A stretch of DNA of 53,713 nucleotides from Paratractidigestivibacter sp963649365. Its GTDB lineage: Bacteria; Actinomycetota; Coriobacteriia; Coriobacteriales; Atopobiaceae. The notes beneath the pieces are model-generated. The model had not been told where the DNA came from and did no database searches. It saw only the letters and a list, made by a program, of their open reading frames with translations. The position numbers and the translations under genes are program-made. This document shows, piece after piece, positions 27,234 to 34,818 of the stretch; position 1 is the stretch's first letter, and each line of letters starts with the position of its first letter. The stretch is from the NCBI GenBank assembly GCA_963649365.1, contig CAVJHQ010000003.1, positions 1 to 53,713 on the forward strand, written 5' to 3'.

Positions 27234-27308
27234 CTACAGCAGCGAGGCCATGTAAAGGGGCAGGTAGAGCACCTCTCCGTCTTCGATCCTCCGCCAGGCC
27301 CTAGGTAA
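27234..27308 (-). pseudogene. Possible C-terminal remnant of a lost gene
   Basis: On the minus strand a frame reads AWRRIEDGEVLYLPLYMASLL and then TAG at 27234-27236. The composition looks like a real protein end, yet there is no start or upstream homologous body before the next gene. I cannot name the family. It may be chance. Confidence 0.3.
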
Positions 27309-27323
27309 GTGTGAAAAGCGGGT

Positions 27324-27515
27324 CTATTGCTCGGGCTCGCTGCTATTCGAGGAGAGCTCCTCGCTCCGGCTTCGGCGTGCCCTCAGCTCGTCGCGGACAG
27401 CCTTGCGCGTGGCGAGATATGCCACGAGCCCGATAAGGGCGAGCATAACGATTGCCGGCAAGATATATCTGGTGCAAATCGCCCGTACCACGACGTAAAT
27501 CTCGGAACTCGACAT
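27324..27515 (-). CDS. Small membrane protein
   Basis: A 63-residue protein with a single strong transmembrane helix (YILPAIVMLALIGLVAYLAT, about residues 17-36) and a highly charged cytoplasmic tail (RKAVRDELRARRSRSEE, then serine-rich). The ATG is 17 bases after the stop of the upstream 93-residue gene, suggesting one transcript. No family is recognised. Base composition is less GC-rich than in the flanking core genes. Confidence 0.5.
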   Translation of the reverse strand: MSSSEIYVVVRAICTRYILPAIVMLALIGLVAYLATRKAVRDELRARRSRSEELSSNSSEPEQ

Positions 27516-27532
27516 ATCGATCGCCCCCGGTT

Positions 27533-27814
27533 CTACAACCAGCCGCCGTTTACCCTTCTGCTGGTTGAGGCCAAGTATCTAGTTTTGACATTACGGCTGC
27601 GCTCAATATCGGAGTCTTCAACCGTAATAATTGGTTCGCCCGCAGCGGTTGCCTCGTTGACCGCCTCTTCCCAGCACCGCATTGCCTCAAGCGCACCATC
27701 TGTGGCGGCGGGGCTCACGGTCTCCGCAAGAGCCGGCAAAGGAACCGCCGTTGCCCCAGCAATGAGGGCTGTTGTCATAAGCAGTTCTCTTCTCGTCAAA
27801 ATCGGATTGCTCAT
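27533..27814 (-). CDS. Small exported protein with Tat-like signal
   Basis: A 93-residue protein with an N-terminal signal sequence LTRRELLMTTALIAGATAVPLPALAE; the twin arginines directly before the hydrophobic stretch and the ALA-E cleavage-like site suggest Tat or Sec export. The mature part is only about 60 residues, with one cysteine and no recognisable domain. It lies between the LuxR gene and a small membrane protein on the same strand, so it could belong to the regulon of that LuxR protein; that is inference. GGAGCA provides a modest ribosome binding site. Confidence 0.5.
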   Translation of the reverse strand: MSNPILTRRELLMTTALIAGATAVPLPALAETVSPAATDGALEAMRCWEEAVNEATAAGEPIITVEDSDIERSRNVKTRYLASTSRRVNGGWL

Positions 27815-27970
27815 CAGTCATCTGCTCCAATCCATTCGGGTTGCGAGGCCCTCGCAACTGGCTTTCCGCGGCTTGCGGTCTGTGTTTTGAGCATGCGATC
27901 GCGAACTGTGGATGGCTATAGACAACGCTTATGAAGGTAAGAATCTTGGGTGTCTAACGTGCGAGGCAGG

Positions 27971-30409
27971 CTACGCGCGTTTCTTTCCCATGGCGGCGTC
28001 AATGGCGGCGAGCAGTTCGGCCCTGGTGTGGACACTGAAACATTTGTAGACAGCGGCTCGCGCAGAGTTGACGCTTCCCATCGAGAGATGCAGCTTGCGA
28101 GCAATGCTTCGCCTGGGGAAGCCGTCCAGGGTCATCATCGCGACCTGGCACTGCGTCTCGTTTAGGCTGCGCGAAGCGAGAAGGAGACGTAAGCGTTTGG
28201 CTGTCTTTGTGGGGAGCGCCTGGGAGGCGTCGCTCGCCGCCGCCTCTTGGACGCTTTCGATTGTGGACGCAGCGTAAAGACCGGAGATTGCGAGCGCGAC
28301 AATTACGATAAGCAGGCAGATTGCCGTTGAATAGGTCGCTACGGCGACTAAGCTCCCCGTGTAAAACGCGCCGATGCCGCTTGAGCCGCATGCCTCTCCG
28401 ACAACAAGCCCCACAAGGATGCCTGCGGCGAACAAGTTTGGAAGGCCCTCGTTCGCGTTCCCGCGCTGAAGGCAGAAACTGGCAATCCCCGCCATCACCG
28501 ACCCCGCTTGATATGCCGGCGCATTGCCGGCGGGAAGAACCATGGCGACGAGTGAGATGCCGCATATGAGCGCGGAGGTCCGCCGCTTGCCGATCCGCCT
28601 TGAGTGCCAGATATGAATTCCGGCGCACGTTACCAGCGGGGTTGCAAGGTAAGGCAGCACGGAATGCCCGGAATAGGTCGCTCTCCAGCACTCCTCGAAC
28701 GCCATGCCAAGAAGGGTGGCCATGGCCATGGTCGCGGCCGGCAGTGCTGCCCGGGCGTCGCTGGCAGGCGCTTTACCGGGACGGCCCGAGCGAATTCCAT
28801 CGGCCAAGCCTGCGGCGTAGATCAGCTGGGCTGCGACACACAGTACCGGCGCGTCTCTTAGCGCAAAGAATCTGGCGGCGCAGACAATAACCGCAACCGC
28901 CGTTGCTGCAAACCGGGTTCTGCGCGGGTCGGCGTTCCTCTCGGTGTTCGAAATGCTCCCCAGGAGAAGCCCGCAGACGGTTGCGAGAACGGCGCCCCTC
29001 CAGAAGTCGATCGGCACGGTCGCCGTGCCGGATTGCGTGCCGATCGGGAGTAGGGCGAAGCAGGCGGCAAGGACGACCCGGACGTCCGGTAGCGCGTCGT
29101 CCGATGGCGCGTCGTCCGATGGCGCGTCGTCCCGCTTGGCTTCGACTGTGTGGGCCTGCTTCTTGTCAGGGGAATTCTCCTGCTGCGAGGCCGCGCACCG
29201 CGAGGCTGCACAGTGCTCCTTGAGCTTCGTGGCCGACGAGAAACCGAGCTTGCGATAGGCGCGCGCCTGGGTGTTTCTGATGGTGGAGGGGCTTCTTCCC
29301 GTCAAGGCGGCGATTTCTGCGGACGTGAGGCCCTCGAGCATGAGGGCGATGCTCCTCGCCTCGATCTCGGTGAGGGTGGATAGGTCAAGGCCAAGGTCCC
29401 TAGCGCCTGGCGCAGCGTCGCCGCGAGCGTCGTTTCCGCCGGGCGATTCGGATTCGGCGGAATGACCGCGCCTTCGCCTAAGGCAGATCGCCGGTAAGAG
29501 GACGACAACGGCAACGGCCGCCGCCAAGAACCAATTGCTGTAGCCGCACAAGATGCGAGTGAAGCTGGGGTCCGCCCACGAGAAGGACCAGGTCGAGGCC
29601 AAGCCGAGCAGAAAACTCGTTGTGAGCAACGAACCGCCGACGCTCCGCGCTGCGATAAGAGGGGCGAAATAGAACAGTGCCGGGACGAGCGTCGGGGCGC
29701 CGCCGTCGACGCCAAAGCGGGTCGGGCTTTCTGCGGCCGGCGCAGCCCAAGGCGGCGCCGGCGATTCCGTCACCGCGCTGATGAGCTGCTGAATGGTTGA
29801 CCCCCATGCCGCCGAGGGGCTCCCCACAACATAAAGGCAGCGGTTTGGGTAGAAGCCCGCCATCGCAAGAGGGGCCATCATGCCCGCCAAGAAGCACAAT
29901 ATGCGGCCTGTTCCGGATTTATCCGGCAAAGACTCCCGAGACGCGTTTCCCGAGAAAGCAATGACGGCGGTAAACGCTGCCGCGCAGGGTAGCGCTACTC
30001 CGAAAGCGGCCCTGAGGAAGAATCCGGTCGCGGGCGTCATGTCGAGCGCCGATGAGGCTGGAAAGAGTTCGTAAAGGGCAGCTGCGCCATATCCAAGCGC
30101 AGCATAGAGAGCGACAAGGGCTACCGCCAGGGATTTCTTGCCGGTTGCATGGCGGCTTGGCGGGTTGTGACGAAAGAACTCGCCGGCAACGGCTCCGGCG
30201 GCGACAAAAACGATGCTTATGGAGAGCGCGAGCGTGGTCGAGTCGAGCAGCATGCCGGCCTTGGGGGTAAAGAAGGGCGGCGTGCCAAGAAGGGTCCCGA
30301 TAAGCAGGCAGACGAGGGTGTCTGCCTTGGCATGCTGCCGTTCGTGGAATCGAACCCTAGTCACGATGACCGCTTCCGTTCGTCTTGCTGGGTAACGGGA
30401 GGATTCCAA
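27971..30409 (-). CDS. Membrane LuxR-family regulator with two membrane modules and two HTH domains
   Basis: An 812-residue protein from a TTG start with AGGAG nine bases upstream. Residues 1 to about 315 contain several hydrophobic helices. A LuxR-type HTH follows at about 346-400 (LTEIEARSIALMLEG ... GRSPSTIRNTQARAYRKLG). After a linker made of three 15-bp repeats (SDDAP, about 425-440), a second hydrophobic module spans about 445-720. A second LuxR-type HTH occupies about 738-808 (LNETQCQVAMMTLDG ... LSMGSVNSARAAVYKCFSVHT). The known form in Coriobacteriia has one multi-helix membrane domain and one C-terminal HTH. This looks like an end-to-end fusion of two such regulators. The second recognition helix is less canonical. 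Confidence 0.85.
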   Translation of the reverse strand: MESSRYPARRTEAVIVTRVRFHERQHAKADTLVCLLIGTLLGTPPFFTPKAGMLLDSTTLALSISIVFVAAGAVAGEFFRHNPPSRHATGKKSLAVALVALYAALGYGAAALYELFPASSALDMTPATGFFLRAAFGVALPCAAAFTAVIAFSGNASRESLPDKSGTGRILCFLAGMMAPLAMAGFYPNRCLYVVGSPSAAWGSTIQQLISAVTESPAPPWAAPAAESPTRFGVDGGAPTLVPALFYFAPLIAARSVGGSLLTTSFLLGLASTWSFSWADPSFTRILCGYSNWFLAAAVAVVVLLPAICLRRRRGHSAESESPGGNDARGDAAPGARDLGLDLSTLTEIEARSIALMLEGLTSAEIAALTGRSPSTIRNTQARAYRKLGFSSATKLKEHCAASRCAASQQENSPDKKQAHTVEAKRDDAPSDDAPSDDALPDVRVVLAACFALLPIGTQSGTATVPIDFWRGAVLATVCGLLLGSISNTERNADPRRTRFAATAVAVIVCAARFFALRDAPVLCVAAQLIYAAGLADGIRSGRPGKAPASDARAALPAATMAMATLLGMAFEECWRATYSGHSVLPYLATPLVTCAGIHIWHSRRIGKRRTSALICGISLVAMVLPAGNAPAYQAGSVMAGIASFCLQRGNANEGLPNLFAAGILVGLVVGEACGSSGIGAFYTGSLVAVATYSTAICLLIVIVALAISGLYAASTIESVQEAAASDASQALPTKTAKRLRLLLASRSLNETQCQVAMMTLDGFPRRSIARKLHLSMGSVNSARAAVYKCFSVHTRAELLAAIDAAMGKKRA
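29091..29135 (-). repeat. 15-bp tandem repeat in the LuxR linker
   Basis: Three consecutive copies of a GGCGCGTCGTCCGAT-type unit, in frame, encode SDDAP-like repeats between the two halves of the LuxR protein. Confidence 0.85.
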
Positions 30410-30454
30410 ACCACTCTACTCCTGGCGCAAGCCGTTTGAACGGGCAAAGCGTCC

Positions 30455-30496
30455 TGCGTTTGGAGTTGGCTTTGAGGAAAAGGAGGGCTCCAAACG
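30455..30496. promoter_or_regulatory. Inverted repeat upstream of the LuxR gene
   Basis: GCGTTTGGAG (30455-30464) and CTCCAAACGC (30487-30496) are a perfect 10-bp pair with a 22-base spacer, 46-87 bases upstream of the LuxR start. It could be an autoregulatory operator; no experimental basis. Confidence 0.45.
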
Positions 30497-30557
30497 CAAG
30501 GTGGCGCTTGTGGACGCGTCGGTGGCGTGGCGTACCGGCCTTGGGTGCGTCAATCTG

Positions 30558-30684
30558 CAACATCTCTGCGTCTTAATTTGGATTCAGCAAGTAGCGGGCG
30601 CAGATTTGACTCGGTCTTCTGTGATTTTGCTGCTGCGGGATGCCGGTCTACTCACATGGTTTGAATTAAGGCGCAGAGATGTTG
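30558..30684. repeat. MITE-like element with 21-bp terminal inverted repeats
   Basis: The ends CAACATCTCTGCG.CTTAATT (30558-30578) and its complement (30664-30684) match at 20 of 21 positions, with weaker complementarity continuing inward. The interior has no open gene. No clear target-site duplication is seen. The gap 30410-30714 otherwise holds only the operator-like repeat. Confidence 0.55.
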
Positions 30685-30714
30685 TACATGAGCGGCCGAG
30701 CGCCCCGATTAGGG

Positions 30715-30935
30715 CTACAGGTCGCGGTAGTCGACGAGGCGCAGGTCGGGCTGGGCCTCGAGCCATGCGCGCAGGTCGGGGTCGATGAGGGCGTCGACCT
30801 CCTGGACGCGCGGTGTGGTCAGGGACGAGTTCCGAAGGATGAAGTTGTCCAGGTAGCCGGGGTGGCAGACGAAGACGACCGTCTCGCTGAAGCCGATGCC
30901 CTCGCCGGTGGCGATGAGCCCGCGCCCCACGCCGA
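30715..30935 (-). pseudogene. C-terminal remnant of a ChbG/YdjC-type carbohydrate deacetylase
   Basis: The minus strand encodes about 70 residues of a family C-terminus, including VCHPGYLDNFILRNSSLT, a PRVQEVDAL segment and a final LRLVDYRDL before TAG. The HPGYLD metal/active-site motif and the closing pattern are characteristic of YdjC-like deacetylases, whose usual length is about 250 residues. The N-terminal two thirds are absent: the homologous part ends about 120 bases before mfd, so the gene has been truncated. A MITE-like element borders its 3' end. Confidence 0.75.
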
Positions 30936-31003
30936 CGCCGGCAGGGCGGCCAGCGGGTCGCGGGCGCGGCTTGCAGGTACAATGTGGCAAGAAGATAGAT
31001 TTT

Positions 31004-31036
31004 CGTAGCCGGGGTTTTGCTGAAACCCCGGCTACG
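31004..31036 (+). promoter_or_regulatory. Perfect hairpin in the mfd leader
   Basis: CGTAGCCGGGGTTT and AAACCCCGGCTACG pair perfectly around TGCTG, 23 bases before the mfd ATG. TACAAT at 30978-30983 is a possible -10 box. It lacks a T-run in the plus direction; on the minus strand it is followed by AAAATCTATC, so it is not a clear terminator either way. Confidence 0.45.
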
Positions 31037-31059
31037 TTGCATGCCGAGGAGCTGCCTAC

Positions 31060-34000
31060 ATGCTGATCAACCGGGTTTCTCGCCAGGTCATGAACACGCC
31101 GGAGCTGGAGCCGCTGGTGCGCGCGCTGCGCGCGGGCGAGGACGCCACGCTGGCCGTCGCGCAGTCGGCCCGACCGCTCATGCTGGCCTCCATCTGGGCT
31201 GACGACCCGCGGCCGTGCCTGTTCATCGTGTCCGGCGAGGAGGCGGCCGACCGAGCCGCCCGTGCGCTTGCGGCGTGGCTCGGCCAGGACGTGGTGTGCC
31301 GCTACCCCGATCGCCGCGACTATCCCTGGAGCGAGAAGGCCCCGGATGACGCTGTGGTCGGCGCCCGTTGCCGGGCCGTCGCGCGCCTGGCCGCCGGCGA
31401 GAAGTGCGTCGTGGTGGCCTCCGCCCGCGCGCTGTTGCGCCGCGTGCCGCCGGTGGGCTCCGGCTACTACGCGAGCTCGACCTTCTCGGTGGGCGACGAG
31501 GTGCCTTTCGAGGAGGTGCCGGCCCTGCTCGTGGGCATGGGCTATGCGGACAACGGCGAGGTCGACGCCCCTGGCAGCTTCCGTGTGCACGGCGACGCGG
31601 TGGACGTCTTTCCCGCGCAGGCGTCGTCCCCGGTGCGCATCGAGTTCTTCGGCGACGAGATCGACCGCGTGCGGCGCATGGTGGCGGCGACCGGCCAGAC
31701 CATCGGCGAGCTCGAGAGCGTGACCGTCTCTCCGTGCCGCGAGATGGCCCTGACCGACGAGACCGTGGCCCGCGCCGAGGAGGCGCTCTACAAGCGTGCG
31801 CAGAACGACAACGCCCTGGCCGCTGACCTGGAGCTTATTTGCGCACGCGCCGACCAGCCGACGCTCGAGCGCTACCTGCCCGAGCTGTACGGCGCGACCG
31901 CCACGCCCATCGACCACGCGAGCGACCGTACGCTCGTCGTGCTCGCCGAGCCGCGCGCCCTCTTTGACGACTGCATGCGCGCCGCCGACGAGATCTCGCA
32001 GGCCGCGAGCGCGGCGCGCGTCTCTACCCAAGGGCTCTACACCAACCCGCGACAGCTCGACTTCGGTCGCCAGCAGCGCCTGAGCTTCGCGTCGATGCTG
32101 CGCGCCGGCGCCGGCGCCTCGACGGCCGCGCTCGAGGTCCGCCAGCCGGGCGTCAACGGCTCGGAGTCGAAGCTCCTCGGCCGTGTGCGCCAACTCATCG
32201 CCGATCGCTCCGCCGTGATCTTCGCCGTGCCCGACCGCGCCGCGCGCGAGGCCCTTGAGCTGCGCTTTAACGACGAGGGCATCCCCTTCGCCGAGTCGCT
32301 CGGCGCCGCGCCCGAGAACGCGCACGACGTCAGCGATCCGGACGCGCGCTTCGACGCGCCGGCCCTGCCGCGCGACCGCGTGACCTTCGTCGACGCGCCC
32401 GTGCCCGCGGGCGTCGTCATGCCGGAGGCCCGCCTGGGCATCCTCTCGGTCGACGACCTCACCTCGCGCACGGCCAAGGCCCGCCGCCGCGCCAAGCGCG
32501 TCGACCCCACGAGCGTGACCTTCCCCTTCAAGCCGGGCGACTACGTGGTCCACGCCACGCACGGCATCGCGCTCTTCTCCGAGATTGTCCGCCAAGAGGT
32601 GGGCGGCAAGGAGCGCGACTACTTCCTTCTTTCTTACGCCGGCGGCGACAAGCTCTTCGTCCCGCTCGAGCAGGTCGACCGCCTGACGCGCTACGTCGGC
32701 CCCGACGGCGACTCCCCGCGCCTGACCCGCCTGAACACCGCCGACTGGTCGCGCGCCACGGGCAAGGCCCGCAAATCTGCGAAGAAGCTCGCCTTCGACC
32801 TCGTGGACCTGTATACCCGCCGCAGCTCGGTAGCCGGTTTCGCTTTCTCTCCTGATACTCCCGCGCAGGCCGACATGGAGTCGTCCTTCTCCTACGAGCT
32901 CACCCCCGACCAGGCGAGCGCCGTGGCGGACATCAAGGCCGACATGGAGGCCAAGAAGCCCATGGACCGCCTGCTGTGCGGCGACGTCGGCTTCGGCAAG
33001 ACCGAGGTCGCCCTGCGAGCCGCCTTCAAGTGCTGCCAGGACAACCGCCAGGTCATGATCTTGTGCCCCACGACGATCCTCGCGCAGCAGCACTACGAGA
33101 CGTTCTTTGAGCGCTTCAGCCCGTTCGACCTCAAGGTCGCGGTGCTCTCGCGCTTTATCACGCCCGCCCAGCAGCGCCGCGCGCTCGCCGGCTTCGCTGA
33201 CGGCTCGGTCGACGTCCTCGTGGGCACGCACCGGCTTCTTTCCGCCGACGTTAACCCGTATGACCTGGGGCTCGTTATCATCGACGAGGAGCAGCGCTTC
33301 GGCGTGCAGCACAAGGAACAGCTTAAGAACATGCGCGAGCAGGTCGATGTGCTCACCCTCTCGGCCACGCCGATCCCGCGCACCATGCAGATGGCCATGA
33401 GCGGCGTGCGCGACATGAGCCTGATCATGACGCCGCCGCCCGGCCGTCTGCCCGTTAAGGTGACGGTGGGGGAGTACGACCCCGACGTGGTCTCAGCCGC
33501 GATCCGCGAGGAGCTCGCGCGCAAGGGCCAGGTCTACTACGTGAGCAACCGCGTGCACACCATCGACGACGCCGTGGCGCGCGTGACGGAGGCCGCGCCC
33601 GAGGCCCGCGTGGGCGTCGCGCACGGAAAGATGAGCGCCAAGCAGGTCGAGGACGTGATGCTGCAGTTCAACGAGCACGAGATCGACGTGCTCGTGGCGA
33701 CGACCATCATCGAGTCCGGCATCGACAACTCGCACACGAACACGCTGATCATCGAGGACTCGCAGCGCCTCGGCCTGGCGCAGCTCTACCAGCTCAAGGG
33801 CCGCGTGGGCCGCAGCCGCCTGCAGGCCTACGCCTACTTCATGTTCCCCGGCGAGACGCCCCTCACGCCCGAGGCGACCGACCGCCTGACGGCCATCAAC
33901 GAGTACCAGGACCTGGGCAGCGGCATGAAGATCGCCATGCGCGACCTGGAGATCCGCGGCGCCGGCTCGCTCATGGGCGCCGAGCAGCACGGCAACCTGT

Positions 34001-34521
34001 CGAGCGTGGGCTTCGACCTGTTTACGCAGATGCTCGGCGAGGCGGTGGCCGAGGCCCGCGGCGAGACCCGCGACGTCGAGCTCGCCGAGGTCAACATCAA
34101 CCTGCCGGCGGACTTCTTCCTGGCGGAGGAGTACCTGCCCGAGGTCGACCGGCGCGTGCTCGTGTACCGCAAGCTCGCCGCCGCGGTGGACCTGGCCGAG
34201 GTCGACGAGCTGCAGGCCGAGACCGAGGAGCGCTTCGGCGCCCTGCCGCTGGCCGGCAAGAACCTCTTCGACCGGGCGCGCATCCGCATCCGCGCGCAGC
34301 GCCTGGGCTGCGACTCCGTGAGCCTGGCCAACGGGCGCGTGATCTTCCAGGGCGTCGACGTGCCGCGCGCGGTCGCGCTCAAGCTCAAGGGCGAGGGCGC
34401 GCTCAACTACCCCAAGTCGAAGAAGCTCGCCTATCCGTTCCGCCGCAAGGACTCCGAGCTCATGCCTGTTGCGCTTGGGGTGCTCGCGGCCATCGGCGGC
34501 GACGACGAGGTCGACGAGTAA
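31060..34521 (+). CDS. mfd: Transcription-repair coupling factor Mfd
   Basis: An 1153-residue SF2 translocase of normal length. The N-terminal UvrB-like part occupies about residues 1-340 (FRVHGDAVDVFPAQ; FFGDEIDRVRRM). The RNA polymerase interaction domain (FKPGDYVVHATHGIALFSEI) begins near 490. The RecG-like helicase follows with Walker A CGDVGFGKTEVAL near 645 and DEEQRFG near 745, plus the GRVGRSR arginine motif near 915. The TRCF C-terminal domain completes it. Mfd removes stalled RNA polymerase and recruits UvrA. GAGGAG precedes the ATG. In Actinobacteria mazG usually follows directly; here it is about 15 kb away. Confidence 0.97.
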   Translation: MLINRVSRQVMNTPELEPLVRALRAGEDATLAVAQSARPLMLASIWADDPRPCLFIVSGEEAADRAARALAAWLGQDVVCRYPDRRDYPWSEKAPDDAVVGARCRAVARLAAGEKCVVVASARALLRRVPPVGSGYYASSTFSVGDEVPFEEVPALLVGMGYADNGEVDAPGSFRVHGDAVDVFPAQASSPVRIEFFGDEIDRVRRMVAATGQTIGELESVTVSPCREMALTDETVARAEEALYKRAQNDNALAADLELICARADQPTLERYLPELYGATATPIDHASDRTLVVLAEPRALFDDCMRAADEISQAASAARVSTQGLYTNPRQLDFGRQQRLSFASMLRAGAGASTAALEVRQPGVNGSESKLLGRVRQLIADRSAVIFAVPDRAAREALELRFNDEGIPFAESLGAAPENAHDVSDPDARFDAPALPRDRVTFVDAPVPAGVVMPEARLGILSVDDLTSRTAKARRRAKRVDPTSVTFPFKPGDYVVHATHGIALFSEIVRQEVGGKERDYFLLSYAGGDKLFVPLEQVDRLTRYVGPDGDSPRLTRLNTADWSRATGKARKSAKKLAFDLVDLYTRRSSVAGFAFSPDTPAQADMESSFSYELTPDQASAVADIKADMEAKKPMDRLLCGDVGFGKTEVALRAAFKCCQDNRQVMILCPTTILAQQHYETFFERFSPFDLKVAVLSRFITPAQQRRALAGFADGSVDVLVGTHRLLSADVNPYDLGLVIIDEEQRFGVQHKEQLKNMREQVDVLTLSATPIPRTMQMAMSGVRDMSLIMTPPPGRLPVKVTVGEYDPDVVSAAIREELARKGQVYYVSNRVHTIDDAVARVTEAAPEARVGVAHGKMSAKQVEDVMLQFNEHEIDVLVATTIIESGIDNSHTNTLIIEDSQRLGLAQLYQLKGRVGRSRLQAYAYFMFPGETPLTPEATDRLTAINEYQDLGSGMKIAMRDLEIRGAGSLMGAEQHGNLSSVGFDLFTQMLGEAVAEARGETRDVELAEVNINLPADFFLAEEYLPEVDRRVLVYRKLAAAVDLAEVDELQAETEERFGALPLAGKNLFDRARIRIRAQRLGCDSVSLANGRVIFQGVDVPRAVALKLKGEGALNYPKSKKLAYPFRRKDSELMPVALGVLAAIGGDDEVDE

Positions 34522-34615
34522 GGGCTGGCAAGAAGCGCCGCCCGGCCCCGTCGGGGAGCCGGGCGCCCTTCTTGCCAGGCGCTTCGCCGCCTCGCGGCGG
34601 CGCTTCTTGCCACAT

Positions 34616-34710
34616 TTCAGCAAGCCAAGAAATCTCGCGGGACTGTGACAGCCGTTATGGCCCGATTTTCGGCCCGAAACGGCTGTCACAGTCCCGTGAG
34701 ATTTTTCAGG
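34616..34710. repeat. Palindromic repeat family 2, copy 1
   Basis: Arms GGGACTGTGACAGCCGTT and AACGGCTGTCACAGTCCC within AAATCTC/GAGATTT borders. The ends are asymmetric: TTCAGCAAGCCAAG on the left and TTCAGG on the right, which gives the element an orientation. Copies 2 and 3 are at 48037-48131 and 49401-49493. Confidence 0.9.
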
Positions 34711-34818
34711 TTTCCAAAACGATTCGAGCGCTCAATTTCGAGCGATTTCAAGTAACCCTCAACTAACTTTGTGATAGGTTTGTTCACCAATGCTAACTAT
34801 TTGCGGAGAAAGGGCCGT

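Noticed and set aside
30584..31042. Minus-strand frame across the MITE-like element and the deacetylase remnant
   Set aside because: It uses a different frame from the recognisable HPGYLD remnant and is Arg/Pro-rich without homology.
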